Below are positions 40,265 to 49,756 of a DNA stretch of 64,000 bases, piece by piece. Every line of letters starts with the position of its first letter. The first letter of the stretch is position 1. Source of the stretch: Nitrosospira sp. (GTDB lineage: Bacteria > Pseudomonadota > Gammaproteobacteria > Burkholderiales > Nitrosomonadaceae); the NCBI GenBank assembly GCA_013821425.1, contig JACDGV010000003.1:1-64000 (forward strand), in the 5' to 3' direction. The position numbers and the translations under genes were made by a program. The notes under the pieces are model-generated. The model was given only the letters and a program-made list of their open reading frames with translations. It made no database searches and was not told the DNA's origin.

Positions 40265-41686
40265 CTAATTAACGATTTTTGCCGCGTTGGTTGCCGCTGC
40301 GCCATTCTTGAAATAGTCTAGTGCCTGGGTAAGCAATAAATCCTCGCTTGAGCCAAATTCCGCAGGCGGCCCCTCTTTTGTCGTTTTGTCCTCACCGTTC
40401 TCCACGCCCGGTATTCTGACGGGCTTGGGCGCTGCCTTCGCCTCCGGTTCGGGTTTGACCTCTTCCTTTTTTCCATTGGAGAGATGGCGGGTCAGGTCGG
40501 CTTCCCGTAAACGCTCGGATTCGTCCTTCGCGGATTCGTCCAGTATGTCCGGGGTGATTCCCTTGGCCTGGATCGACTGCCCATTAGGGGTGTAGTAGCG
40601 CGCGGTCGTGAGCTTGATGGCCGTATTGTTGCCCAGAGGCAGTATTGTTTGCACCGATCCTTTTCCGAAAGTCTGCGTCCCCATCACAATAGAGCGCTTG
40701 TGATCCTGCAAGGCGCCTGCGACGATCTCCGAAGCCGAAGCCGAGCCGCCATTGACAAGCGTAACCATCGGTACTGTCTTTATCTCCGGCGGCAATCCCT
40801 TCAGATAATCGTTTCGTGTATCCCGCAGATAGAATTCCGGACTGGCATGGAGTCTCATCTTGGCGTCATCGGTACGCCCGTCGGTATACACGACCAGCGA
40901 ATTAGCCGGCAGAAAGGCGGCGGATACCGCTACCGCGCCGTTCAGCAATCCCCCCGGGTCGTTGCGGAGGTCGAGCACCAGCCCCTTCATCGGCACCGTG
41001 CTCTCCTTGAACAGTTTATCGATGGCCTTGGTGAGGTTTTCGCCGGTCTGCTCCTGAAACTGGGTAATGCGAATGTATGCGTAACCCGGCTCAATCAGCT
41101 TCGATTTGACGCTTTGGATCTTGATAACGGCCCTGACCAGCGTGAATATCAGGGGCTTGGTCTCACCCTTGCGCAGTATGGTGATTGTAATGGGTGTATC
41201 GGGCTTGCCACGCATGCGCTTGATCGCATCGGTCAGGGACAGGCCCTTTACCGCGGCATCGTCCAGTTTGATTATAAGATCGCCCGGCTGGATTCCTGCC
41301 CGAAAGGCGGGCGTATCCTCGATGGGCGAAATGACTTTGACAAATCCGTCTTCCATGCTGACCTCGATACCCAATCCGCCAAACTCTCCCTGGGTACCGA
41401 TTTGCAGTTCCTTGAAGCCATCCGCATCCAGATAAGCAGAATGGGGATCCAGGCCGGTCAACATTCCGTTGATCGCTTCGGTAATCAGCTTCTTGTCTTG
41501 CACCGGTTCGACATAGTCACTTTTGATCCGCCCGAATACCTCGCTGAACGCACGGAGCTCCTCTACCGGAAGCGGATGCAGGACTTCCGTTTCCTTATTC
41601 GCGATAGCTGAAAAATTAAGGCTCAGCATCACCCCAACCACCACGCCGGAAACGACCAGGCCGAATTGCCGCATCTTTTCAACCAT
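40265..41686 (-). CDS. ctpA: Carboxyl-terminal processing protease (S41 family)
   Basis: This periplasmic serine protease has 473 residues from the ATG at 41686, which has a GGAG ribosome site. An N-terminal membrane anchor or signal (VEKMRQFGLVVSGVVVGVMLSLNFSAIA) is followed by a PDZ domain (GLGIEVSMEDGFVKVISPIEDTPAFRAGIQPGD) and the catalytic domain with the Ser/Lys dyad in GGSASASEIVAGALQ and TFGKGSVQT. The C-terminal tail is rich in charged residues. It lies 34 bases after envC on the same strand, in the common envC-ctpA pairing; such proteases trim cell-wall enzymes or lipoproteins. Confidence 0.93.
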   Translation of the reverse strand: MVEKMRQFGLVVSGVVVGVMLSLNFSAIANKETEVLHPLPVEELRAFSEVFGRIKSDYVEPVQDKKLITEAINGMLTGLDPHSAYLDADGFKELQIGTQGEFGGLGIEVSMEDGFVKVISPIEDTPAFRAGIQPGDLIIKLDDAAVKGLSLTDAIKRMRGKPDTPITITILRKGETKPLIFTLVRAVIKIQSVKSKLIEPGYAYIRITQFQEQTGENLTKAIDKLFKESTVPMKGLVLDLRNDPGGLLNGAVAVSAAFLPANSLVVYTDGRTDDAKMRLHASPEFYLRDTRNDYLKGLPPEIKTVPMVTLVNGGSASASEIVAGALQDHKRSIVMGTQTFGKGSVQTILPLGNNTAIKLTTARYYTPNGQSIQAKGITPDILDESAKDESERLREADLTRHLSNGKKEEVKPEPEAKAAPKPVRIPGVENGEDKTTKEGPPAEFGSSEDLLLTQALDYFKNGAAATNAAKIVN

Positions 41687-41719
41687 TAAATATCTCCACA
41701 CTTGTGAATGTTGCATCGC

Positions 41720-42925
41720 TCATTTTATTCTCACCCACTTCAAAGGGTCAAACGGTTTGCCCTGATGGCGCAATTCAAAGTATAAGCCGGGATCCGGGTT
41801 GCCGCCGCTGTTGCCCACCGACGCGATGGTATCGCCTCCGCGCACGGGATCTCCCACCTGCTTGTAGATAGTTTCGTTATTGCCGTAGAGACTCATATAG
41901 CTGCCGCCGTGATCGACAATCATCAGATTGCCAAATCCTCTTAGCCAGTCCGCGAAGACGACCCGTCCTCCGGCGACGGCTTTCACGTCCTCCCCGGCAG
42001 CCGAGCGGATAAACAGCCCCTTCCACGTAACTCCTCCATCCGCACGTGGACCACCAAAGCGGTTGGCAAGTTCCCCTATTACTGGCAAACTCAGGCGGCC
42101 TTTCAAAGACGAGAATGGGCTTCCCTCCGTGGAGGAGTCGGGTATCCGGTTATTGCTTAAGGTACCCTTTGCGCCAGGGGGAGCGGCACGTTTTTGACGC
42201 TCAAGAAGCTGGGCGAGTCTTTCGACCAATTGCGAAAGCCGTTTCTCGTCGCGTTTGAGTTTGGTGATTTCGCGCCGCTGCTGGTCAACCTGTACAGAAA
42301 TACGCTGGAGCAGCTTTGCATGAGCGGTTTTTTCCTGTTCGAGAGATTCCTTTTGCTCGGCTTGCCGGGCCTGAATCCTGGTAATTTCCGCGCTTTTTTC
42401 ACTGCTTTCGCGGGTGAGCGAATCCAACTGCAAAAGATTTTTACGTAGAGTGTCAATCTCTTCCATTCGCGCGCGGGAGAGATGGCCGTAGTAATGCAGA
42501 TCGCGTGAAATCTCGTTCGGATCCTGGCTGTTAAGCAATAGACCGAGGTATTCGCCTTGTGCACCCCCGCCAATATACTGGCGATGGACCAGTTTGCCCA
42601 GCCGCATCTGCTGGGCTTCGATTTCCCTGGCAACCTCCCCGGACCGAGCCTGTAATTGATCGAGCCTAATGCTGGCTTCATGTTGCTCGCGTCCAAGTGT
42701 CGCCAGTTTCCGATTGGCGGCACTGATCGCCCGCTCGGACTCCTGAAGCGCATCCGCCGCCTCTGATCTTGATTCTTCCTTATCGGCTAGTTCCTTCTGT
42801 AATGTTTCGATTCGGCCGCGCAGTTGTTTCAGGTCTTCCTTATCGACTTTCGGTGCCGCAAAAAGCGGGTGCGACAGTATCAGCACAAAAACTGGAATGA
42901 GCTTGCGAATTACATTCGCCAACAC
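41720..42925 (-). CDS. envC: EnvC-like murein hydrolase activator (degenerate M23 domain)
   Basis: This periplasmic protein activates amidases at the septum. After a hydrophobic signal region (VIRKLIPVFVLILSHPLFAA), a long coiled coil (residues about 30-260) leads to a LytM domain. As in E. coli EnvC, the zinc ligands of active M23 peptidases are missing: the usual His-Lys-Gly-x-Asp is TWKGLFI and the final HxH is LYFELRH. So it should be a regulator, not an enzyme. No ATG fits; the GTG at 42925 is chosen because it puts the signal at the N-terminus, but TTG starts (42922, 43009) remain possible. Confidence 0.85.
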   Translation of the reverse strand: MLANVIRKLIPVFVLILSHPLFAAPKVDKEDLKQLRGRIETLQKELADKEESRSEAADALQESERAISAANRKLATLGREQHEASIRLDQLQARSGEVAREIEAQQMRLGKLVHRQYIGGGAQGEYLGLLLNSQDPNEISRDLHYYGHLSRARMEEIDTLRKNLLQLDSLTRESSEKSAEITRIQARQAEQKESLEQEKTAHAKLLQRISVQVDQQRREITKLKRDEKRLSQLVERLAQLLERQKRAAPPGAKGTLSNNRIPDSSTEGSPFSSLKGRLSLPVIGELANRFGGPRADGGVTWKGLFIRSAAGEDVKAVAGGRVVFADWLRGFGNLMIVDHGGSYMSLYGNNETIYKQVGDPVRGGDTIASVGNSGGNPDPGLYFELRHQGKPFDPLKWVRIK

Positions 42926-43073
42926 AATTCCGTTCAAGGGCGAGTTTTCAAGAACAGACCATGCGCTGTCACGGAGATCAATTCTTCCTCGCGAACTTTC
43001 GAATTGCAACAGATGCTTCTCGTATATCTATCATCTTAACGGAGCAATTTCGTGCTCATTGAGCTATTTGCGC

Positions 43074-43829
43074 TCACGGCTGAGGGGTAATCTTCGCCTG
43101 GTTCGCCACCACCTGCATGGCCTGTTCTATCTTTGCCTGATCGCCAAGATAGTAGCTTCGAATAGGTTCAAGGTTCTCCTCAAGCTCGTACACAAGCGGA
43201 ACTCCCGTGGGTATATTCAGTTCCATTACCTCTTCCTCGGAGAGTTTGTCAAGATACATGACCAGCGCTCGCAGCGAGTTACCATGGGCAGTAATAAGCA
43301 CGCGTTGTCCCAATTGGACCTGTGGCGCGATTGTTTCGTTCCAGTACGGCAAAAATCTCAGTACCGTATCCTGGAGGCACTCGGTTAGCGGAATATCCTC
43401 TCTGGATAAATTCCGGTAGCGCGGGTCAAGTCCCGGGTAGCGTGCATCTTCTGGAGTAAGCGCCGGCGGGCGGGTGTTGTAGCTTCGCCGCCAGATTAGT
43501 ACCTGTTCCTCGCCATATTCGAGCGCAGTCTCCATCTTGTTCAAGCCTTGCAGGGCGCCGTAATGGCGTTCATTCAATCTCCAGGACAGACTGATAGGAA
43601 GCCACATGCGATCCAGTTCATCCAGGACAATCCACAGGGTGCGAATGGAGCGTTTTAATACCGAGGTGTGCGCAATATCGAAGGTAAACCCATTTTCACG
43701 CAGCTGCCGTCCGGAATTTCTCGCTTCCTCCACGCCCTTTGCCGTCAAATCGACGTCTGTCCAGCCGGTGAAACGGTTCGCCTTGTTCCAGGTGCTTTCT
43801 CCGTGACGCAGGAGAACGAGTTTTTTCAT
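43074..43829 (-). CDS. gpmA: 2,3-bisphosphoglycerate-dependent phosphoglycerate mutase
   Basis: This glycolytic enzyme interconverts 3- and 2-phosphoglycerate. The 251 residues hold the phospho-His motif [23 protein letters not shown], the [15 protein letters not shown] segment with the catalytic Glu, and [16 protein letters not shown] with the second His. The C-terminal tail is typical of the dPGM group. It reads away from the rhodanese gene, and a small 3 x ACTAAAG repeat lies in the gap. Confidence 0.96.
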   Translation of the reverse strand: MKKLVLLRHGESTWNKANRFTGWTDVDLTAKGVEEARNSGRQLRENGFTFDIAHTSVLKRSIRTLWIVLDELDRMWLPISLSWRLNERHYGALQGLNKMETALEYGEEQVLIWRRSYNTRPPALTPEDARYPGLDPRYRNLSREDIPLTECLQDTVLRFLPYWNETIAPQVQLGQRVLITAHGNSLRALVMYLDKLSEEEVMELNIPTGVPLVYELEENLEPIRSYYLGDQAKIEQAMQVVANQAKITPQP

Positions 43830-43845
43830 ATTTTTCTTTATCGTT

Positions 43846-43866
43846 ACTAAAGACTAAAGACTAAAG
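43846..43866. repeat. ACTAAAG x3 tandem repeat
   Basis: Three perfect 7-base tandem copies lie 17 bases upstream of gpmA in the gpmA/rhodanese divergent gap. They may be in the gpmA promoter or leader. No role is known to me. Confidence 0.75.
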
Positions 43867-44094
43867 GATGAGATTTCGATGAGGCGTTTCGGTAAGGCGG
43901 CGGGAAACCCTGCATTTTAATGCATTTTGAACCTGGCCGCAGCACGGCGGCTAGGTTGCCGTGCGTTGCGGTTCCGTAAATGACACTTAAACCGCCGCTG
44001 GCGACTGCAAGCAGTCTCTATTACTCCGGGGAACGAGAGAATCCCGCAATGTTCCTGTCTCTGATAAAATTGACGCTCAGGAAAACCAGGGAGC

Positions 44095-44511
44095 ATGGAC
44101 GTGTCATTCTTACAGAATAATATTGCGTTGGTAGCGGCCGCGGTCGTGAGCGGGGGATTGCTGTTGTGGCCGTTGGTGTCGCGCCGGTCATCGAGCGAGG
44201 TTGACACGCTGGTAGCGGTTCAGCTCATAAATTACAAGGATGCGCTAGTGCTGGATGTTCGGGAGGCAAGCGAATATGAGGCAGGGCACCTTCCAAATTC
44301 CAGGCATATTCCCGCGGATAAACTTGAACAGCGAATGCAGGAGCTGGAGAAATTCAAGAAGAGGCCGATTCTGCTGATACACCGCAGTGGTGTTACTTCA
44401 TCGGGGAAAACCAGCAAGCTTTTGCGCGACCATGGATTCCCGCACGTGCATAACCTGGCAGGCGGAATCGATACCTGGCGGCAAGCGAATCTGCCGATAG
44501 TGAAGAAATAA
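44095..44511 (+). CDS. Rhodanese-like membrane protein lacking the catalytic Cys
   Basis: This 138-residue protein has an N-terminal membrane helix (LVAAAVVSGGLLLWPLV) and a rhodanese domain (DVREASEYEAGHLPNSRHIP, then LAGGIDTWRQANLPI). It takes the YibN place next to grxC and secB. The active-site loop, normally Cys-Arg-Ser-Gly, reads HRSGVTSS, so the thiol that carries sulphur is His (codon CAC at about 44383). It is probably not a sulphurtransferase as such; a binding or scaffolding role is inferred. Confidence 0.85.
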   Translation: MDVSFLQNNIALVAAAVVSGGLLLWPLVSRRSSSEVDTLVAVQLINYKDALVLDVREASEYEAGHLPNSRHIPADKLEQRMQELEKFKKRPILLIHRSGVTSSGKTSKLLRDHGFPHVHNLAGGIDTWRQANLPIVKK

Positions 44512-44524
44512 AGGGAGGAGGTAA

Positions 44525-44782
44525 ATGACAAGGGTAGTCATGTACTCCACTGCGTTTTGTCCGTATTGCATAATGGCGGAGCGAATGTTGCGTGCCAAAG
44601 GAGTGGCGGAGATAGAGAAAATCCGTATCGATCTGGAACCGGCCCGCCGTACCGAGATGATCGAAAAAACGGGGCGGCGCACCGTTCCGCAGATCTACAT
44701 CGGCGACACCCTCGTTGGGGGTTATGACGATCTCGCAAAACTGGATCGCAGCAATGGGTTGATGAAGCTCCTTACTGCCTGA
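44525..44782 (+). CDS. grxC: Glutaredoxin 3
   Basis: This 85-residue glutathione-dependent thiol oxidoreductase has the active site CPYC in YSTAFCPYCIMAE, the GSH-binding TVPQIYIG with cis-Pro, and GGYDDLAKLDRSNGL. A strong GGGAGGAGG ribosome site precedes the ATG. It sits between the rhodanese-like gene and secB, as in many proteobacteria. Confidence 0.96.
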   Translation: MTRVVMYSTAFCPYCIMAERMLRAKGVAEIEKIRIDLEPARRTEMIEKTGRRTVPQIYIGDTLVGGYDDLAKLDRSNGLMKLLTA

Positions 44783-44986
44783 TAACCTGAAGCCTGAAAC
44801 TTTACGCCGATTCAGGCGCGTGCGGGTAGGTTCGCACGGTAGTGCGTAGGGGGGTACGTAGTGGCAACATGAATGGTGCATCGCGGAAAATTGATTTTCC
44901 TTCCGGATAAGCATTCTGCCTTCGGCAGGACGTGTTCGCAATGCAGATGGAACCGGGTTTTTTGATTACTTCTTTTGGAATCTGAT

Positions 44987-45481
44987 ATGAGCGACGAGCA
45001 GCAGCAGCCGGTTTTCAGTATTGAAAAAATCTATGTAAAGGATCTCTCGCTGGAGATACCTAATGCCCCAAGGATTTTTCTCGAAAGGGAAACCCCGGAG
45101 GTGAACATACAACTTCATACCAAGGGTGAGCGCGTTGATGAAGGCATGTATGAGGTCGTTTTGACGGCCACCGTCACCGCGAAAGTAAAGGAGAAGACGC
45201 TGTTTCTGGTGGAGGTACAGCAGGCAGGGATTTTCCAGATTCGCCATGTGCCCGAAGCTGACATGGATCCGATACTCGGTATCGCAGGCCCAACCATTCT
45301 TTTTCCCTACCTGCGCGAAACCGTTTCTGACGTCGTTACGCGGGCCGGGTTTCATGCAGTGATTTTAAATCCGGTAAATTTCGAGGCCCTCTACCATCAG
45401 GGAAGGCAGCAGGCGGAGGAGAAAGCGAAAGCGGCAGCAGTAGCGGAGAAGACGGAAGATACACAAAAAGTAACGCACTGA
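44987..45481 (+). CDS. secB: Protein-export chaperone SecB
   Basis: SecB holds preproteins unfolded and delivers them to SecA. The 164 residues match the family: FSIEKIYVKDLSLEIPNAPRIF, then ILGIAGPTILFPYLRETVSDVVTRAGFHAVILNPVNFEALY, and an Ala/Glu/Lys-rich tail. The ATG at 44987 gives MSDEQQQ, the typical start; the ATG at 44975 would add four residues. Confidence 0.96.
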   Translation: MSDEQQQPVFSIEKIYVKDLSLEIPNAPRIFLERETPEVNIQLHTKGERVDEGMYEVVLTATVTAKVKEKTLFLVEVQQAGIFQIRHVPEADMDPILGIAGPTILFPYLRETVSDVVTRAGFHAVILNPVNFEALYHQGRQQAEEKAKAAAVAEKTEDTQKVTH

Positions 45482-45843
45482 GAATGAAGCCTGAGGATGC
45501 CCTATCCGAAGTACTTCTGAATAAGCCTCGTGAGTGCGCACCCGGTGTTTGGGGTGTTTTGTGGGCAGCCCGGTGGCGCGGGATCCAAGCTGTTGCAACG
45601 GCCTGTTTCCATCGCCATCTTTCGCCCATCCTGTCCCGAATAAACGCGTTCCCGGCCACCCTGGATCGCGTCAAATTTTGGCGTCCACTTTCCTTTGCTC
45701 CCTGGTATTACCAGCCTCAAGGCAATCTACGAACCTGCTTCCCTCCCCGGAGTTACCCCGGTTTTACCCGCAACCCGCTCAGGGGAAGACTTGTTCCGGA
45801 ACCCCCCGGTACTCTGTTCATTCCTGTTCGGCAGCACTTCGTT
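45482..45843. other. Open but unconvincing stretch before the SH3 gene
   Basis: The frame of the SH3-domain gene is open back to an ATG at 45484, right after secB, but the encoded 120 residues are rich in Pro, Arg, Trp and Cys with no recognisable domain, and look like translated non-coding sequence. No ribosome site supports that ATG. I treat this as intergenic; a true long leader is possible. Confidence 0.4.
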
Positions 45844-46278
45844 GTGGTGGCACTCTCGATCGCGTTGCTTGTGGCGACCGGCCCTGCTTTTGCGGCGTTC
45901 GAGCTATTTTCCATCAATGATGATGCCGTCATTATGTATGACGCACCGTCCCTCAAGGCCAGCAAATTGTATGTCGCGACTCGCAATCTGCCGGTAGAGG
46001 CAGTGGTGAAAGTCGAAGGCTGGGTCAAGATCCGCGATAGTACGGGCAGCCTCGCCTGGATGGAAGAAAAAGCCTTGAGCGAAAAACGCTACGTCGTGGT
46101 GACGGTGCCTCTGGCGGAAGCGCATCAGGGGCCGAATGAAAGCTCGCCCCTTGTATTCGAGGCTGAGCAAGAAGTTATTCTGGAATGGCTTGAGCCTGCC
46201 GAGAATGGGTGGGTCAAGGTGCGCCATCGGGACGGGCAAAATGGTTACGTCAGGATAAATCAGGTGTGGGGTTCATGA
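45844..46278 (+). CDS. SH3-domain protein, probably exported
   Basis: The clear part is a signal-like hydrophobic stretch (VVALSIALLVATGPAFAAF) followed by two SH3-type repeats: DAPSLKASKLYVATRNLPVEAVVKVEGWVKIRDSTGSLAWM and LAEAHQGPNESSPLVFEAEQEVILEWLEPAENGWVKVRHRDGQNGYVRINQVWG. Such domains bind cell-wall peptides. The start is uncertain: GTG at 45844 or 45847, or a longer form from 45484 in the same frame. Its stop overlaps the gpsA start (ATGA), so it is co-translated with gpsA. Confidence 0.7.
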   Translation: MVALSIALLVATGPAFAAFELFSINDDAVIMYDAPSLKASKLYVATRNLPVEAVVKVEGWVKIRDSTGSLAWMEEKALSEKRYVVVTVPLAEAHQGPNESSPLVFEAEQEVILEWLEPAENGWVKVRHRDGQNGYVRINQVWGS

Positions 46279-47276
46279 GAATAGCGGTTCTGGGCGCCGG
46301 GGCATGGGGCACGGGGCTGGCAATCAGTCTCAGCACGAACTCCAACGCTTCCCATCAGGTGACATTGTGGACCCGCGACCCCAACCATCTTGCCGAGCTT
46401 GCTTCTCAACGGGTCAACCGGCGCTATTTTCCTGCTTTCCGCCTGCCCGATACGTTGCGGCTGACCTCGGCTCTGGGGGAGGCAATTGAGGCTGCGGAAC
46501 TTGCTTTGATCGTTGTGCCGGTTTCCGGATTGCGCGAGACATTGCGCGGGATCGCAGCCTGTGGAAAATTTGTGCCAGTGGTGTGGGGTTGCAAGGGATT
46601 CGAGGCTGGATCCGCAAGGCTGCCTCATCAGGTGGCGGAGGAGGAATATGCCGGTGTGGCGCCTTGTGGCGTATTGTCGGGCCCCAGTTTTGCGCAAGAA
46701 GTAGCGCGGGGACTTCCTACCGCCCTGACCTTGGCATCGAATGACGAGGAATTTGCACGAAGCGTCGCCGCTGAATTGCATACCACCCGCCTGCGGGTCT
46801 ACTCAAGTAAAGATATTACAGGTGTAGAAACCGGCGGGGCGATCAAGAATGTCATCTCGATTGCCGCAGGCATTAGCGACGGCATGGAGTTTGGCCATAA
46901 CGCTCGCGCAGCGTTGATCACACGGGGTCTGGCGGAAATTACCCGGCTGGGTTTAAAACTCGGCGGCAAGTTGGAGACCTTCATGGGATTAACCGGAGTG
47001 GGCGATCTGATACTCACCTGCACTGGCGATCTCTCACGCAACCGGCAAGTTGGGCTTCGGTTAGCGGCGGGAGATCCGCTGCCCGGCATACTCCACGAAC
47101 TGGGGCATACCGCGGAAGGCGTCCATACGGCGCTGGAAGTGTTGCGGCTGGGTCAGCAATTTGAAGTCGAAATGCCCATCACGGCCGCAGTAAGCAGCAT
47201 CCTCCATGATGGCGTGCCGGCCAGACAGGCCGTGGAAGCGCTGCTTAACCGTGAACCCAAGACCGAAACTTATTAA
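46275..47276 (+). CDS. gpsA: Glycerol-3-phosphate dehydrogenase [NAD(P)+]
   Basis: This enzyme reduces dihydroxyacetone phosphate to make the glycerol backbone of phospholipids. The 333 residues have the N-terminal Rossmann motif AVLGAGAWGTGLAISL, the GVLSGPSFAQEVARGLPTALTLAS stretch, and the catalytic Lys in GGAIKNVISIAAGISDGMEFGHNARAALITRGL. The ATG at 46275 is fixed by its four-base overlap with the SH3 gene stop and by the family start MRIAVLG; the frame open from 46209 lies within that gene. Confidence 0.96.
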   Translation: MRIAVLGAGAWGTGLAISLSTNSNASHQVTLWTRDPNHLAELASQRVNRRYFPAFRLPDTLRLTSALGEAIEAAELALIVVPVSGLRETLRGIAACGKFVPVVWGCKGFEAGSARLPHQVAEEEYAGVAPCGVLSGPSFAQEVARGLPTALTLASNDEEFARSVAAELHTTRLRVYSSKDITGVETGGAIKNVISIAAGISDGMEFGHNARAALITRGLAEITRLGLKLGGKLETFMGLTGVGDLILTCTGDLSRNRQVGLRLAAGDPLPGILHELGHTAEGVHTALEVLRLGQQFEVEMPITAAVSSILHDGVPARQAVEALLNREPKTETY

Positions 47277-47354
47277 TGAGCCGCATGAGCAAGTGCGCTG
47301 CGGGGTGCCCCCCTGAATATGTACTTTGGGACAAGCAGAAAGAGAAAATTGCTC

Positions 47355-47819
47355 TCATGGGCCTTTCTCGAAGCCCATTTGCCGCCATGCTTCATACACA
47401 ACAATGGCAACGGTATTAGACAAGTTGAGGCTGCGACTCCCCGATGTCATAGGGATACGGATGCGGTGCTGTTCAGGAAGACTCTCTAATATTTCGCGCG
47501 GCAGCCCGCGGCTTTCGGCGCCGAAAAGAAATATGTCTCCATTCGCATACGCCGCCGTGTCGTAACGTTGTTTCCCCTTGGTTGAGGCAGCGAACACGCG
47601 GCGTCCTTGCAGATGCCGGGCGCATTCCTCCCAGTCTGCATGGACGGTAATGCCGACAAACTCGTGGTAATCCAAACCAGCGCGGAGCAGCTGCTTGTCT
47701 TCCAGGGTAAAGCCCAACGGCTTTACCAGATGCAGTTTTGCGCCGGTATTGGCGCACAGCCGTATGATATTGCCGGTATTGGGTGGAATTTCAGGCTGGT
47801 ACAGGATTACCTCGATCAT
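47355..47819 (-). CDS. trmL: tRNA (cytidine(34)-2'-O)-methyltransferase
   Basis: TrmL methylates the wobble base of two tRNA-Leu species. The 154-residue SPOUT protein shows [48 protein letters not shown] and the knot segment [19 protein letters not shown]. Length matches TrmL (157 in E. coli), with no extra RNA-binding domain. It lies 12 bases after comF on the minus strand and probably shares its transcript. Confidence 0.93.
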   Translation of the reverse strand: MIEVILYQPEIPPNTGNIIRLCANTGAKLHLVKPLGFTLEDKQLLRAGLDYHEFVGITVHADWEECARHLQGRRVFAASTKGKQRYDTAAYANGDIFLFGAESRGLPREILESLPEQHRIRIPMTSGSRSLNLSNTVAIVVYEAWRQMGFEKGP

Positions 47820-47831
47820 CGGTTTCGAGGG

Positions 47832-48515
47832 TCAGGAAGTACCGGAATGTGTGCCGGGTAACGTCCGGGCGACCATCCACGCGCTGACATGATTAGCGCC
47901 GCATTTGCGCAAAACCTTCGCCAGTTCATTCAACGTGGCGCCTGTCGTCATGACATCATCCACTATTGCGATGCGCTTGCCCAACAGGTTGGTCTCGCAG
48001 GTGAACGCCCCACGAATATTTTTCTCGCGTGCTTTCCAGGGGAGCCCGGTCTGAGAGGGAGTATTCCTGATGCGGCGACAAACGTCAGGCAGTAACGGCA
48101 CACCGGAGGTTTTGGATACGCGGCGGGCGATTTCCAATGCCTGATTAAAACCCCGCTCACGCAACCGCGCCGAATGCAGCGGCATCGGAACGATAAAATC
48201 CGGTAACGCGCCGCCGTCGAGCCGCCGGGTCAGCAGATGTGCCAGCACGGGCGCTATTGCAAGGTTTGCCCGGTATTTTAGCGATTGAAGCAGGGCATCT
48301 ATCGGAAAGGCATAATTCACCGCGGCGACGCTACGGTCGAACGCGGGTGGATTCGCGAGGCAAGCGCCACAGACACTGGTCGTCGCCAAGGGCAGGGCGC
48401 ACACAACACAATGATGAGATGTCAGATGAGGCAGGCTATCATGACAGGGTGCACAAAAGTCACCCTCGCTTGCGACGCCGCAGAGCAGGCATTGTTTCTT
48501 GAACAACGCCTGCAT
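47832..48515 (-). CDS. comF: ComF-family phosphoribosyltransferase-like protein
   Basis: These about 227 residues have an N-terminal zinc-finger-like part with four Cys pairs (CLLCG, CAPC, CVVC, CGAC) and a phosphoribosyltransferase fold with the PRPP loop RIAIVDDVMTTGATLNEL. ComF proteins help DNA uptake in competent bacteria, perhaps as ATPase partners. The ATG at 48515 with AAGAG upstream is preferred; 48542 or 48560 could also be used. It is divergent from bioB. Confidence 0.85.
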   Translation of the reverse strand: MQALFKKQCLLCGVASEGDFCAPCHDSLPHLTSHHCVVCALPLATTSVCGACLANPPAFDRSVAAVNYAFPIDALLQSLKYRANLAIAPVLAHLLTRRLDGGALPDFIVPMPLHSARLRERGFNQALEIARRVSKTSGVPLLPDVCRRIRNTPSQTGLPWKAREKNIRGAFTCETNLLGKRIAIVDDVMTTGATLNELAKVLRKCGANHVSAWMVARTLPGTHSGTS

Positions 48516-48677
48516 AATAATCGATCTCTTGTTTAATTCCATAGGGTAAAAAATTGACAACCGATTACTAATCCCCGATGATGACGCTCATCCGCGCACG
48601 AACCGTGCCGCCCTCATGCATTGTAGCGCAGGGGCGCGGACAATCTCTCCCAAGAACATAGCAAACAAGGTTACCCC

Positions 48678-49700
48678 ATGAGTAATTTGATTGCCGATCC
48701 AACCGCCAATGGCATTGAAGGGCGCCCAGCCAGCGCACTTGGCAAGCTTGCTGGCACGGTTACGGAATCGCTGGGCTGGGGTGCACGGGAGGTTGAGGCG
48801 CTGCTCGATTTGCCATTCAGCGACCTGATGTACCGCGCACAAAATGTGCACCGGCAATACCACGACCCCAATGCGGTGCAGCTTTCCACGCTGATTTCAG
48901 TAAAGACCGGCGGTTGTCCCGAAGACTGCGGTTATTGCCCCCAGGCAGCGCGCTATCATACCGCCGTCGAAAACCAGGAAATGCTGACGCTCGAGGAGGT
49001 GGTTGCAGCGGCAGCTGCCGCAAAGGCCCAGGGCGCATCGCGCTTTTGCATGGGTGCAGCATGGCGTGGACCCAAGCAACGGGAAATTGGAAAAATGACG
49101 GAAATGGTCAAGGCGGTTAAAGCCATGGGACTGGAAACCTGCGCTACGCTGGGTATGCTGAAGCCGGGGCAGGCGGAGCAGCTGCGGGAATCCGGGTTGG
49201 ACTACTACAACCACAATCTCGACACGGCACCTGAATTTTATGAAGAAGTAATCACGACGCGCAATTATCAGGACAGGCTCGATACATTGGAGAAAGTCCG
49301 CAGCGCAGGTATTCACGTTTGCTGCGGCGGCATTGTTGGCATGGGGGAGTCGCGTCGTGCCCGCGCCGGATTGATCGCCCAGCTCGCCAGTCTCGATCCT
49401 TATCCGGAATCTGTTCCCATCAACCACCTGGTGCAGGTGGAAGGCACGCCGCTTCACGGTACTGCGGCGCTTGATCCGCTGGAGTTTGTACGAACGATTG
49501 CGGCCGCGCGAATCACCATGCCAAAAGCAATGGTAAGGCTATCCGCCGGCAGGCGGGAGATGTCGGATGCAGTCCAAGCCCTGTGTTTTCTCGCGGGTGC
49601 GAACTCCATTTTTTATGGCGAAAAACTGCTTACCACCGGCAACCCGGAAACAGAACGCGACAAGGCACTGCTGAACAGGCTGGGACTTCGTCCGGCGTAA
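48678..49700 (+). CDS. bioB: Biotin synthase
   Basis: This radical-SAM enzyme inserts sulphur into dethiobiotin, the last step of biotin synthesis. The 340 residues carry the radical-SAM Cys motif [12 protein letters not shown], the [2Fe-2S] ligands in the barrel (C in [18 protein letters not shown]), and the C-terminal Arg ligand in AMVRLSAGR. It begins the bio operon with the rest downstream. Confidence 0.96.
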   Translation: MSNLIADPTANGIEGRPASALGKLAGTVTESLGWGAREVEALLDLPFSDLMYRAQNVHRQYHDPNAVQLSTLISVKTGGCPEDCGYCPQAARYHTAVENQEMLTLEEVVAAAAAAKAQGASRFCMGAAWRGPKQREIGKMTEMVKAVKAMGLETCATLGMLKPGQAEQLRESGLDYYNHNLDTAPEFYEEVITTRNYQDRLDTLEKVRSAGIHVCCGGIVGMGESRRARAGLIAQLASLDPYPESVPINHLVQVEGTPLHGTAALDPLEFVRTIAAARITMPKAMVRLSAGRREMSDAVQALCFLAGANSIFYGEKLLTTGNPETERDKALLNRLGLRPA

Positions 49701-49756
49701 TCTGCGCACCCGATTCAATCCCGCCGGGCTGCCTACCAATTTGTCCTTCCGCCGAT

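Noticed and set aside
41720-43009. Active M23 peptidase
   Set aside because: The zinc ligands of the LytM domain are replaced, as in EnvC activators.
45484-45843. Long N-terminal extension of the SH3 protein
   Set aside because: The sequence is Pro/Arg/Trp-rich with no domain and places a signal-like segment in the middle; a start near 45844 is more likely.
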